Below are positions 13,729-22,562 of a stretch of 41,788 nt of DNA, one piece after another. The stretch is taken from assembly GCA_900551815.1 (NCBI GenBank), contig URXE01000009.1:1-41788 (forward strand), in the 5' to 3' direction. This DNA comes from an uncultured Collinsella sp. (GTDB lineage: Bacteria > Actinomycetota > Coriobacteriia > Coriobacteriales > Coriobacteriaceae). The position numbers and the translations under genes were made by a program. Each line of letters begins with the position of its first letter. Position 1 is the first letter of the stretch. The notes under the pieces are model-generated. The model saw only the letters and a list, made by a program, of their open reading frames with translations. It was not told the DNA's origin and did not search any database.

Positions 13729-16464
13729 ATGGGACGTGGTATGGCAGCAACGGATATCGAGCGCGGACTCTCGGCCGCCGAGGTCGAGGAGCGCATCGCC
13801 GCCGGTAAGATCAACCGCAACATGGAGCTCAAGACCAAGTCGGTCAAAGAGCTCATCATCGAGAACCTCTGCACGCTGTTCAACTTGATCAACGTGGTCT
13901 TGGCGATTTTGGTGTTGCTGACCGGTTCGTTTAAGAACCTGACGTTCCTGTTCGTGGTGTTCTTGAACACGGCAGTTGGCGTCATTCAGTCCATGCGTTC
14001 CAAGCGGATGGTCGACAAGCTCACGCTGCTCACCTCTAAGAAGGCCATCGCGGTGCGCGACGGCGCCGAGGTGGAGCTCGACCTGGACCAGATTGTGCTC
14101 GACGATATTATTCGCCTGGGGCGCGGTGACCAGATTCCCGCCGACGCCGTGGTAGTGTCGGGCGAGGCGCTCGTTAACGAGAGCCTGCTGACGGGCGAGA
14201 GCGACCTCATTAAGAAGCAGCCAGGCTCCGAGCTCATGAGCGGCAGCTTTATCGACTCGGGCCTGCTGCGCGCCCGCGTGATCCATGTCGGCGCCGATAA
14301 CTACGTGGCAAAGATCAACAACGAGGCCAAGTACGTCAAAAAGGTCAATTCCGAGATCATGAACGCGCTCAACGCCATCGTGCGATTCGCGAGCATTATC
14401 ATGATTCCGCTTGGTCTGGCGCTCTTTTCCTCGAGTGTGAGCGAGCTGTGGGATGCCGCGGGAACCCCGGGCGATAGCGCGCTTTCCTGGTGCTTCTCCG
14501 AGCTGCTGGCCGGTCGTGTGCCTTCTTCGGCGCTGCTGTCCACGGTGGGTGCCCTGCTGGGCATGATTCCGCAGGGCCTGGTGCTGCTGACCTCGTCGGT
14601 GCTCGCGATTGCCACGGTGCGCCTGGCGCGTCGTAAGGTGCTGGCACAGCAGCTCTACTGCATCGAGACGCTCGCGCGCGTCGACGTGCTGTGCCTGGAC
14701 AAGACGGGCACCATTACCTCGGGCCGTATGGAGGTCGAGGGCACCTACCCGCTACCTGTTGAGGGTGTTGGCTTTGGCGCTGACTCGGACGAGGCGGCTG
14801 TTCCCGTCGAGACCACGGTGCTCGACTTTGCGCTCGCCAACGTGGCACGTGCGACCTCGGCAGATGCCAACGAGACCTGCCAGGCGCTGCTCAACTACTA
14901 CGCCGATCGTCCGGTCGAGGTGTCCGAGCCGCTGTCGGTCATTCCGTTCTCGTCCTCCAAAAAGTGGAGCGGCGCGTCGTTCGCGCAGGGCTCCTATGTG
15001 ATGGGTGCCGCGCAGTTTGTGCTTTCGGACCGTGTGTTTTCGCAGGTCGAGAACCGTGTCGCCGAGCTCGCCGATACCTGCCGCGTACTCGTGGTGGCGC
15101 GCGTGGACGGCTTTACGCCCGATGGCGATATGGTGGGCGAGGCCGAACCCGTGGGCTTTGTGACCATCCGTGACGAGATCCGCACCTCGGCGGCCGAGAC
15201 CATCGGCTACTTTAACGAGCAGGGCGTGACCCTCAACGTGATCAGCGGCGACGACCCTCGTACGGTGTCGTCGATCGCGCGCGTGGTGGGCGTGCCGGGT
15301 GCCGACGCTTACGTGGACGCCACGACCCTCGATACGCCTGCCAAGCTCGACGCGGCGGTGGACCGCTATCACGTCTTTGGGCGTGTGACGCCGCAGCAGA
15401 AGCGCGAGCTCGTACAGGCGCTCAAACGCCGCGGGCACACCGTGGCCATGACGGGCGACGGCGTCAACGACGTGCTAGCGCTCAAGGAGGCCGACTGCTC
15501 CGTGACGATGGCCGCCGGCTCCGATGCCGCACGTAATGTGGCCGAGATCGTGCTCGTCGATAACGACTTTGCCTCGATGCCCGCTGTGGTGGCCGAGGGC
15601 CGTCGTTCTATCAATAACCTGCAGCGCTCCGCCGCGCTCTTTCTGACCAAGACGCTTTTCTCGATGGGCCTGGCGGCGCTGTGCATCGCGCTGCCGCCGT
15701 ATCCCTTTGAGCCCATTCAGATGACGCTCATCAACTTCTTCTGCATCGGTGCGCCGGGCTTTGTGCTGGGTCTGGAGCCCAACAACGCCCGCGTGAAGGG
15801 GTCGTTCTTGACCAACGTGCTTAAGCGTGCGCTGCCGGCGTCGATTGCGGTCATTTTGGCCGCGGCGCTCGATATCTTTGTGGCGCGCGTATTTGGCTTT
15901 AGCCAGCTTACGCTTTCGACCATGTGCCTGCTCACGTCGTGCGCGGCGAGCGTGAGCCTGATCTGGCGTATCTCGCAGCCGCTCACGCCCTTGCGCGTGG
16001 TGCTTTTCGTGTTTGTCGTCGCTAGTATTTTGACGGGCGTTATCGGGTTCCCGGGGCTGCTGTCGATTGCCAACCTGTCGATGGGCCAGATGGTCATTTT
16101 GGCGGTTATCATCGTCTTTACCTGCGCGGTGTTCTTTAAGCTTGCCACGATGATGGACTCGCTTAAGCCCCGTCGCCGTCATGCGGCTACCGGCTTTGGC
16201 CGTGGCGTGCGCGTTCGCCTGGGTCGCGGCGGCGGCAAGGTGAGCTCGACGGGATCGACCGCCGGGCGTTTTGCCAAGCGCGTTGCCGCCGATATGGCGC
16301 AGCGCCGTGAGGCGCGCACTGTCCGCGAGGCCGAGGCCCGTGCACTCGAGGGCGTGGCCCAGGCCCAGCCCAAGAAAAAGAAGAGCGCCGTTGCCAAGCG
16401 CTCCCGCGTGACCAAATCGGCCCAGGGCATCAAGGTATCGATGCCCAGCAAGAAGAATAAGTAA
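13729..16464 (+). CDS. Cation-transporting P-type ATPase, CtpE-like
   Basis: This is a P-type ion pump in the cytoplasmic membrane. The 911-residue reading has all core motifs: LLTGES in the actuator domain (about 155-158), the phosphorylation site DKTGT at about Asp324, the hinge GDGVND, and about ten membrane segments. MIPQGLVLLTSSVLAIATVRL before the phosphorylation domain resembles the VPEGLVLL segment of mycobacterial CtpE, a calcium-uptake ATPase. Calcium is the leading but unproven substrate. The last 90 or so residues form a soluble Lys/Arg-rich tail (GRGVRVRLGRGGG, then QPKKKKSAVAKRSR) not usual in the family. The ATG at 13729 or 13741 is likely; longer starts overlap the tRNA. A family B repeat follows the stop codon. 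Confidence 0.85.
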   Translation: MGRGMAATDIERGLSAAEVEERIAAGKINRNMELKTKSVKELIIENLCTLFNLINVVLAILVLLTGSFKNLTFLFVVFLNTAVGVIQSMRSKRMVDKLTLLTSKKAIAVRDGAEVELDLDQIVLDDIIRLGRGDQIPADAVVVSGEALVNESLLTGESDLIKKQPGSELMSGSFIDSGLLRARVIHVGADNYVAKINNEAKYVKKVNSEIMNALNAIVRFASIIMIPLGLALFSSSVSELWDAAGTPGDSALSWCFSELLAGRVPSSALLSTVGALLGMIPQGLVLLTSSVLAIATVRLARRKVLAQQLYCIETLARVDVLCLDKTGTITSGRMEVEGTYPLPVEGVGFGADSDEAAVPVETTVLDFALANVARATSADANETCQALLNYYADRPVEVSEPLSVIPFSSSKKWSGASFAQGSYVMGAAQFVLSDRVFSQVENRVAELADTCRVLVVARVDGFTPDGDMVGEAEPVGFVTIRDEIRTSAAETIGYFNEQGVTLNVISGDDPRTVSSIARVVGVPGADAYVDATTLDTPAKLDAAVDRYHVFGRVTPQQKRELVQALKRRGHTVAMTGDGVNDVLALKEADCSVTMAAGSDAARNVAEIVLVDNDFASMPAVVAEGRRSINNLQRSAALFLTKTLFSMGLAALCIALPPYPFEPIQMTLINFFCIGAPGFVLGLEPNNARVKGSFLTNVLKRALPASIAVILAAALDIFVARVFGFSQLTLSTMCLLTSCAASVSLIWRISQPLTPLRVVLFVFVVASILTGVIGFPGLLSIANLSMGQMVILAVIIVFTCAVFFKLATMMDSLKPRRRHAATGFGRGVRVRLGRGGGKVSSTGSTAGRFAKRVAADMAQRREARTVREAEARALEGVAQAQPKKKKSAVAKRSRVTKSAQGIKVSMPSKKNK

Positions 16465-16475
16465 CCTCACCTCGC

Positions 16476-16589
16476 GGGGTAGCTAATTTTGGGACGGGGC
16501 TTTTTTAGCTACCCCGGCTGATGACGCGGTCTATTTGGTCGATTGACGGCCAGGGTAGCTAAAAAAGCCCCGTCCCAAATTAGCTACCC
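16476..16589. repeat. Palindromic intergenic element, family B, copy 2
   Basis: Left arm 16476-16515 and right arm about 16553-16589 are near-perfect inverse copies. Each is a hairpin bounded by GGGTAGCTAA and TTAGCTACCC with GGGACGGGGC and six T residues inside. It starts 12 bp after the ATPase stop codon and may terminate its transcript. The central 37 bp differ from the copy at 7745-7873. Confidence 0.8.
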
Positions 16590-16682
16590 TGGCGATGTTG
16601 AATTGGTGCCTTGCGCCTGTGGGGCCGTGTCGATGTTATGCTCTAACCTCAATTGTTTGAATTGCTTCGGAAAGAGGATGCC

Positions 16683-17837
16683 GTGATCTGCCCGCATTGC
16701 CTAAAGACCATCGAGGACGGCGCCTCGTTCTGCCCCTATTGCAACGCATACGTTGGTCCGGGCGATGGACCCGAGCATACCGAGTTCGTGTTCTGCGACG
16801 GCTGCGGCGCCCGTCTGTCCCCGCATGACCGTACCTGTCCCAAGTGTGGGCGCCCCGCGCCGGGCATCCTTTCCGAGGACGCGGCCGCATCCGACCTGGC
16901 CGCAGGGCGCACGGCCGGCTTTCCGCGCCTGACGCAGGAGCAGATCGATACCGAGGTGCCCCACGCGCCGGCTTCTGCCGCCGCGGTGCTCTCCGACGCA
17001 GCCGACCCCAACGAGACCTGCGTGCTGCCTGCCTTCGATAAGGATTTTGGCATCCCCAAGGTCGATATCCCCACGCCGGTGTCCCTGCGCGATGATGCCC
17101 AGCCCAAAAAGCAAAAGGCCAAGCGCAAGGTCCACCCCGACGAGGATGCCTACCACAAGCACAAGCGCCATATCCCCAAACCGCTCATCGTCATCGCGGT
17201 GCTCGCCGCCGTGTGCGGTGGTGCCTATTGGTTTGTGACTGCCGATCCCATGGGCGTCATGCCCGGCTTCTACGACCAGTTTGGCCAGGCCGCCAAGACC
17301 ACATTCCCGTCGCGCCAAAAGGGCGAGGCCAGCGAGAAAGAGTCCAAGCAAGAGGATGCGTCCGAGGTCGTTCAGGAGGAGACCGTCTTAACCGACGACC
17401 AGCTCTACACCAGGCTCGACGGCCTGTACCAGACCATCGTGTCGTACAGCGACGATGATCAGATCGGCGAGGTCATCGATTCGTTTAATAACGGCTATTT
17501 GCGTACACCGCTCTCCACCCGTCAGGAGCTGTCGCAGAGCGCCTATGCCCTGCGCGATCAGATTAAAAAGACCCAGGATGAGCTCAACAACCTCAAGGTT
17601 CAGGACGACACGGTCTATGCGGAGGACATCGATCATCTAAAGCAGCTTGCCCAGTGGATGTACGAGCGTGTCGACGTGATCTGCCAGAGCTGGGATATCT
17701 CGCTGTCCATTCCCGACGGCGAGTCGCTGAGCGCCCGTCAGAGCGAGATCCTGGCGCCCATCGCACAAGGCGGCAACAGCGCGCTTAACCAGTACGACGC
17801 CAACGTGAGCGCCTGGAGGCCGCAGCAGCGTTCGTAA
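16683..17837 (+). CDS. Zinc-ribbon membrane protein of unknown function
   Basis: I do not recognise a named family beyond its domains. The 384-residue product starts at a GTG preceded by GGAAAGAGG and opens with two zinc ribbons: C3, C6, C17, C20 and C38, C41, C52, C55. A low-complexity linker and a Lys-rich stretch come before one transmembrane helix at about 166-185 (KPLIVIAVLAAVCGGAYWFV). The rest is an outward-facing, largely helical domain after an acidic linker. Double zinc ribbons ahead of one membrane helix occur in many uncharacterised actinobacterial and firmicute envelope proteins. It precedes a cyclophilin and a TPR membrane protein, upstream of the rod-shape genes. A role in the envelope is a guess. 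Confidence 0.8.
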   Translation: MICPHCLKTIEDGASFCPYCNAYVGPGDGPEHTEFVFCDGCGARLSPHDRTCPKCGRPAPGILSEDAAASDLAAGRTAGFPRLTQEQIDTEVPHAPASAAAVLSDAADPNETCVLPAFDKDFGIPKVDIPTPVSLRDDAQPKKQKAKRKVHPDEDAYHKHKRHIPKPLIVIAVLAAVCGGAYWFVTADPMGVMPGFYDQFGQAAKTTFPSRQKGEASEKESKQEDASEVVQEETVLTDDQLYTRLDGLYQTIVSYSDDDQIGEVIDSFNNGYLRTPLSTRQELSQSAYALRDQIKKTQDELNNLKVQDDTVYAEDIDHLKQLAQWMYERVDVICQSWDISLSIPDGESLSARQSEILAPIAQGGNSALNQYDANVSAWRPQQRS

Positions 17838-17873
17838 TTTGTTGCCCTCCGGCGGCATAACCTGCGTGCGCAA

Positions 17874-17903
17874 TTGATGGAAGCCCGTGCTTATTGCTAC
17901 AAT
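17874..17903 (+). promoter_or_regulatory. Promoter of the cyclophilin gene
   Basis: TTGATG (17874-17879) and TACAAT (17898-17903) are 18 bp apart and lie about 40 bp before the ATG. Confidence 0.5.
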
Positions 17904-17942
17904 TCGTACAAATATGCTTTAAACGCACGAGGAAGGAACCAC

Positions 17943-18485
17943 ATGTTTGGTTTTAAGAAAGAGCTCTATACGCCCGAGTACCAGCTCGTCGGTGACGAGT
18001 GCGCGGTGATCGAGACGTCGAAGGGCACCATCAAGGTCAAGTTTGACGGTGAGGGCGCCCCCATCCATGTGGCGAACTTCTGCGAGCTTTCCACTATGGG
18101 CTTTTATGACGGCCTTAAGTTCCATCGCTATGTGCCCGGCTTTGTGATCCAGGGCGGCGACCCCAATACCCGCGATATGTCCGGCGCCGATGTCGCTGCC
18201 GGCCTTGAGGGTCCCGACGGCATGCCCGGCACCGGCGGCCCCGGCTACTGCATCAAGGGCGAGTTTGCCACCAATCCGCGCAACAGCCATGTTGACGGCG
18301 CGCTTGCCATGGCCCGCTCCATGGATCCCGATTCCGCGGGCTCGCAGTTCTACTTCTGCCTGGGTGCCCAGCATAACCTCGACTCCGGCTACACCGTCTT
18401 TGGCACCACGGTCGAGGGCCTCGACGTCATCTCGCAGCTGCGCGCCGGCGACGAGATCGTTCATGTCGAGATCGTTCACGAGTAA
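17943..18485 (+). CDS. Peptidyl-prolyl cis-trans isomerase, cyclophilin type
   Basis: Cyclophilins catalyse proline isomerisation during protein folding. The 180 residues contain the family core: NFCELSTMGFYDGLKFHRYVPGF, with the active-site FHR, then VIQGGDPNTRD. FATNPRNSHVDGALAMARSMDPDSAGSQFYFCL and YTVFGTTVEGLDVISQL follow. No signal peptide is seen, so it is probably cytosolic. The ATG at 17943 follows GAGGAAGG; a longer frame to 17874 covers the promoter. The TPR gene begins 11 bp downstream, so the two may be cotranscribed. Confidence 0.95.
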   Translation: MFGFKKELYTPEYQLVGDECAVIETSKGTIKVKFDGEGAPIHVANFCELSTMGFYDGLKFHRYVPGFVIQGGDPNTRDMSGADVAAGLEGPDGMPGTGGPGYCIKGEFATNPRNSHVDGALAMARSMDPDSAGSQFYFCLGAQHNLDSGYTVFGTTVEGLDVISQLRAGDEIVHVEIVHE

Positions 18486-18496
18486 AGGGGACTTCC

Positions 18497-19792
18497 TTGA
18501 ATAGCCAGCTGATCCAACAGGGCCGCGCCGCTTATCGCGCGGGTGATTTTTCCGCTGCCGCCCAGATGCTTGGCGCGGCAAAGACTCCCAACGAGATCAT
18601 GGGTGAGGCCGACCACCTGCGCGGCAACGCCCTGATGCATCTGGGCATGTACGCCGAGGCCGCCGAGGCCTACGCCGCCGCGCTCAACGACGGCGCCTAT
18701 GGCAAGCGCGGCGCCCTGCTCACCAACCGCGGCAAGGCACTCGCCGCGGTGGGCGACTACACCACGGCTGCCCAGGCGTTCTCTGCAGCTACCCAGGACG
18801 CTTCCTACGCCACGCCTTTTAAGGCCTACCTGGGTCTGGGCAACGCATTGTTCCAGTCGGGCGACTACGCCAACGCCGGTACTGCCTTCCGTCAGGCTGC
18901 CATCGACGGCGCCAACCCGGCTCCCGCCGCCGCCCTCGGTGATCTGGGTCGCTGCTTCATCAAGCTCGGTCGCCCCGCGGACGCCGTTGAGACCTACCGC
19001 ACGGCTATCGACTTTGCCGGCCCGCGCGACGATACGCGCGCCCTCAACGCCGGCATGGGCCAAGCGCTTTCCGCCGCCGGCCGTCCCTCCGATGCGCTCG
19101 ATGCCTTTAACGCCGCTACCGCCGACGGCATCTACCAGCTCACGCCCGAGCAGGCCGACGAGCTTGCCCGCGTGCACGACTCGCTCGCCGCGCTTTCGGC
19201 CCAGACGGCCATGTCCACGGCTCCGGCTCCCGCGATGGACGCTCCCGCTGTCGACCCGCTCGATCCCACGGGCGCGACCGGTCAGTTTATGCCCGACCCC
19301 TCTGACACCGGCTTCTTTACGCTGTCCGAGTCCGAGATGGTCCAGCAGGACCGCAAGCAGGCCAAGGTTCGTCGTCGCCACCGCCACACGGGTCTTAAGA
19401 TCTTCCTGGTGCTGCTTTTGCTTATCGTGATCGCTGCCGGCGGTCTTGGCTATGCTTATACGCGCGGCATGGGCTATCCCTCGCAGGAGTCCGTCATCAC
19501 CGACTTGTTCCAGGCTGCCGGTGACGGCGATACCGCCAAGGCCGAGTCCTGCCTGGCCTCGAGCCTGTCCGAGGACGCCAAGGCGATGATCATCTCCTCG
19601 ATCCCGCAGGGCGCCACCGTCTCCATCGAGGGTATGGATCAGTCCATGACCGAGACCACCGCCAAGGTGAAGGCTTCGCTGTCCAAGGGCGGCGAGCAGG
19701 AGTACACCGTTAAATTCGTGCGCTCCGACAACCATATCGGTTGGGCCGTTTCCTCTTTCGATATCGATTTCTCGGCCGCTGACAACCAGTAG
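18497..19792 (+). CDS. TPR-repeat membrane protein
   Basis: This 431-residue protein starts at a TTG after AAAGGGG. Residues 1 to about 235 are tetratricopeptide-like helical repeats (AAYRAGDFSAAAQML, ALMHLGMYAEAAEAYAAAL, ALAAVGDYTTAAQAF, ALFQSGDYANAGTAF, CFIKLGRPADAVETY). A linker of about 60 residues and a basic patch RRRHRH lead to one transmembrane helix at 300-321. The C-terminal 100 residues form a small outward-facing domain resembling a DUF4878/NTF2-like fold (VITDLFQAAGDGDTAKAESCL). The TPR part should be cytoplasmic. The function is unknown; its place just ahead of mreB suggests an envelope-related scaffold. Confidence 0.8.
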   Translation: MNSQLIQQGRAAYRAGDFSAAAQMLGAAKTPNEIMGEADHLRGNALMHLGMYAEAAEAYAAALNDGAYGKRGALLTNRGKALAAVGDYTTAAQAFSAATQDASYATPFKAYLGLGNALFQSGDYANAGTAFRQAAIDGANPAPAAALGDLGRCFIKLGRPADAVETYRTAIDFAGPRDDTRALNAGMGQALSAAGRPSDALDAFNAATADGIYQLTPEQADELARVHDSLAALSAQTAMSTAPAPAMDAPAVDPLDPTGATGQFMPDPSDTGFFTLSESEMVQQDRKQAKVRRRHRHTGLKIFLVLLLLIVIAAGGLGYAYTRGMGYPSQESVITDLFQAAGDGDTAKAESCLASSLSEDAKAMIISSIPQGATVSIEGMDQSMTETTAKVKASLSKGGEQEYTVKFVRSDNHIGWAVSSFDIDFSAADNQ

Positions 19793-19814
19793 TGACCTTA
19801 TGGGATTTGGCTCT

Positions 19815-19847
19815 GCCCGGCGCTTCACCGCAAGTGAGGTGCCGGGC
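19815..19847 (+). terminator. Hairpin between the TPR gene and mreB
   Basis: GCCCGGC (19815-19821) pairs with GCCGGGC (19841-19847), extended by CAC and GTG inside the loop. The T-tract is poor, so termination is uncertain. Confidence 0.4.
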
Positions 19848-19907
19848 TTGCGCTAGTATGATGGGCTAGTAGTTTTCCAGCAATCATCCAACACATCAGG
19901 AGTTGCG

Positions 19908-20951
19908 TTGTTTTCTTTGATGGATATGTTCTTCGGTAGCTATGCGGGCGATCTCGCCATCGACCTCGGCACCGCCAATACGCTCGTCTCCGTGCGCGGC
20001 AAGGGCATCGTCATCCGCGAGCCCTCCGTTGTCGCTATCGACAAGAACGACGAGCGCATCCTGGCAGTCGGCATCGAGGCCAAGCGCATGCTCGGCCGCA
20101 CGCCCGGCAACATCGTGGCCGTTCGTCCCCTTAAGGACGGCGTCATCGCCGACTTCGATGTCACCGAGGCCATGCTTCGCTACTTTATCGACAAGGCTTC
20201 CGAGAAGCGCTATCCGTGGACTCCGCGTCCGCGCGTTGTCGTCTGCGTTCCCTCCGGCGTCACGTCGGTCGAGAAGCGCGCCGTCTTTGAGGCCACGATC
20301 CAGGCAGGCGCTCGCCAGGCCTACCTGATCGAGGAGCCCATGGCGGCTGCCATCGGCGCCGACCTACCCGTCGAGGAGCCCACGGGCTCCATGGTCATCG
20401 ATATCGGCGGCGGCACCACCGAGGTCGCCGTTATCGCTATGGGCGGTATTGTCGTGTCGCAGTCCATCCGCATTGCCGGCGACGAGTTCGACCAGGCTAT
20501 CCTCACCCATGTTCGCGATGCCTACAACCTGGCTATCGGCGAGCGCACGGCCGAGGACATCAAGATCAAGGTCGGCTCTGCCGTGCCGCTCAAGGATGAG
20601 CTCGACGTCGAGGTCAACGGCCGCGACGTTATCACGGGCCTGCCCAAGACCGTGCGTATCGAGAGCGAGGAGATTCGTCGCGCGCTTAACAAGCCGCTCG
20701 ACGAGATGGCCAAGGCCGTTAAGGACGCTCTGGACGCCACGCCGCCCGATCTTGCCTCGGACCTTATGTACTACGGCATTCTGCTGACCGGCGGCGGTGC
20801 GCTGCTGCGCGGCCTCGACGTGCGCCTGCGCGACGAGACCGGCGTTTCGGTCAACGTCAGCCCCACGGCGCTCGATAACGTCGTAAACGGCTGCGCCCGC
20901 GTGCTCGAGGCCAACGCCTTTGACGGTGGCTTCGTCCAAACCAATGCTTAA
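19908..20951 (+). CDS. mreB: Rod shape-determining protein MreB
   Basis: MreB is the bacterial actin that organises lateral cell-wall synthesis. The 347-residue product has the ATPase phosphate loops DLGTANTLV and IDIGGGTTEVAV. It also has EPSVVAID, IEEPMAAAIGADLPV and the adenosine loop LTGGGALLRGLD. Start is a TTG with AGGAG at 19898-19902. The first residues (FSLMDMFFGSYAGD) include a hydrophobic stretch that may help membrane binding. It heads the block mreB-mreC-mreD-PBP2-rodA. Confidence 0.97.
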   Translation: MFSLMDMFFGSYAGDLAIDLGTANTLVSVRGKGIVIREPSVVAIDKNDERILAVGIEAKRMLGRTPGNIVAVRPLKDGVIADFDVTEAMLRYFIDKASEKRYPWTPRPRVVVCVPSGVTSVEKRAVFEATIQAGARQAYLIEEPMAAAIGADLPVEEPTGSMVIDIGGGTTEVAVIAMGGIVVSQSIRIAGDEFDQAILTHVRDAYNLAIGERTAEDIKIKVGSAVPLKDELDVEVNGRDVITGLPKTVRIESEEIRRALNKPLDEMAKAVKDALDATPPDLASDLMYYGILLTGGGALLRGLDVRLRDETGVSVNVSPTALDNVVNGCARVLEANAFDGGFVQTNA

Positions 20952-20972
20952 TTTCCAAAAGGTGGATTCCAT

Positions 20973-21971
20973 TTGGCACGATCTTCGGGTTTCTCTCCAA
21001 ATCTGAATACCAAGCGACAATCAACGGGTATGCGCCCGTTGATTGTTTTCAGCCTGATTTCGGTGTTGCTGCTCACGTTTTATATCCGTGAGGGCGAGGC
21101 CGGGCCGATTCATGCCGTACGCTCGGGCATGACGACGATTACCTCGCCGGTGCGCTTTTTGGGCTCGGCCGTGGCGGCTCCCTTCAACGCGATCGGCAAC
21201 GTGTTTTCCAACCTCACGGCTTCGCAGGAGTCGCTCGACGACCTCAAGAAGCAAAACGAGGTGCTGACCTCTAAGGTCGCCGAGCTTTCCGAGGCTCAAA
21301 AGACTGCCGAGCGCCTGGAAGGCCTGGTCGGGCTGCAATCGACCTACAACCTTAAGTCGACCGCCGCTCGTATTGTCGGTGCGTCGGGCGATGCCTGGAC
21401 CTCGACCGTTACCATCGACAAGGGCTCTGCCGACGGCCTTACCATCAACATGCCCGTGACGAGTTCTGCCGGTGTTATCGGCCAGATTATCGAGGTATCG
21501 GCCAAGACCTCTACCGTGCGCCTGATTGGTGACGAGAACTCTGGCGTGTCGGCCATGGTGCAGGATACGCGCGCCCAGGGTATGCTGCAGGGTCAGGCTG
21601 ACGGTACGCTGCGTCTTGAGTACGTGAGCGTCGACTCCGACGTCAAAGTGGGCGACATCATCGTGACCTCTGGTATTGGCGGTGTGTTCCCCAAGGGCCT
21701 GTCGCTCGGCACCGTTTCCTCGGTGGAGAAGTCTGCCAACGATGTGTACTACACCATTGTGGTGCGCGCTCAGACTACGGCAGAGAATAACGAGGAGGTG
21801 CTCGTCATCACCTCGTTGACCGACGAGCAGTCGGCCTCGGATGAGGATGTGAGCACCGCTAATAGCACGCCGCAGGGAACGTCGCGCGATGCTGCGACCA
21901 AGACGAAGGACGAGGGCTCGGATGACAGTTCCGACACGTCCGAGACGACCGATTCCGGCTCGAGCGAATAG
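20973..21971 (+). CDS. mreC: Rod shape-determining protein MreC
   Basis: MreC is a membrane-anchored extracytoplasmic scaffold of the elongasome. The 332 residues comprise one transmembrane helix at about 20-38 (MRPLIVFSLISVLLLTFYI), a coiled coil at about 80-115 (SLDDLKKQNEVLTSKVAEL), and the twin beta-barrel domain with GLTINMPVTSSAGVIGQI and GDIIVTSGIGGVFPKGL. The C-terminal 50 residues are low-complexity, rich in Ser, Thr, Asp and Glu. Start is a TTG after AAAGGTGG. It begins 21 bp after mreB. Confidence 0.95.
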   Translation: MARSSGFSPNLNTKRQSTGMRPLIVFSLISVLLLTFYIREGEAGPIHAVRSGMTTITSPVRFLGSAVAAPFNAIGNVFSNLTASQESLDDLKKQNEVLTSKVAELSEAQKTAERLEGLVGLQSTYNLKSTAARIVGASGDAWTSTVTIDKGSADGLTINMPVTSSAGVIGQIIEVSAKTSTVRLIGDENSGVSAMVQDTRAQGMLQGQADGTLRLEYVSVDSDVKVGDIIVTSGIGGVFPKGLSLGTVSSVEKSANDVYYTIVVRAQTTAENNEEVLVITSLTDEQSASDEDVSTANSTPQGTSRDAATKTKDEGSDDSSDTSETTDSGSSE

Positions 21972-21976
21972 GGGGC

Positions 21977-22549
21977 ATGTCCATGGATCTACACGAGCAG
22001 GGGGCGAGCTCCCGCACGTTTGTAATCGCCGCCATTGTGTGCGTGCTGCTGCAGGCAGGCCTGGCGCCGCAGATCTCCATTGCGGGCGGTCGCGTCAACT
22101 TTATGATTATCCTGGTGTGCCTGAGCGTGTTCTCGGGTGATCCCACACGGGCTGTCGTCTGCGGTTTTTGCAGCGGCCTGTTCTATGATCTTTCCGCTGC
22201 CGTTCCGGTGGGCGTTATGTCGCTGCTGCTGACGGTGGGCAGTTTTGCCCTGGTGCACAGCGCGGCCGGTCAGACGGGCGGCTCCCCGAGCGCGCGCGGT
22301 ATTACCGTGGGTGCCTTCGCGCTTGCCATCAATGTGGTCTACAGCATCATCTTGCTGTTTATGGGTCTGGAGACGAGCTTTGTGGTGGCTGTTTTTGGAC
22401 ACGCCCTGCCGTCTTCGATCCTGACGGGTCTGGTTGCCATTCCGTTTTTGATGTCCGGTGTCGTGCCGCAGTCCGGTTACGGATTCTCCGCACGCGGTGG
22501 TCATCAGACGGGTATGCGCTTCAAGCCCAAGACCCGCAAACTCAAATAG
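21977..22549 (+). CDS. mreD: Rod shape-determining protein MreD
   Basis: MreD is the small integral membrane partner of MreC. The 190-residue frame has about five hydrophobic segments, including a first one at about 14-35. GDPTRAVVCGFCSGLFYDLSAAVPVGVMSL matches the family's G..xGLxxDL..G.PLG signature. The sequence is otherwise variable, as usual for MreD. It starts 5 bp past mreC; ATG 21977 and ATG 21983 are both possible, the latter better spaced from GGGGG. Confidence 0.9.
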   Translation: MSMDLHEQGASSRTFVIAAIVCVLLQAGLAPQISIAGGRVNFMIILVCLSVFSGDPTRAVVCGFCSGLFYDLSAAVPVGVMSLLLTVGSFALVHSAAGQTGGSPSARGITVGAFALAINVVYSIILLFMGLETSFVVAVFGHALPSSILTGLVAIPFLMSGVVPQSGYGFSARGGHQTGMRFKPKTRKLK

Positions 22550-22562
22550 GGGAGGCTCAAAG

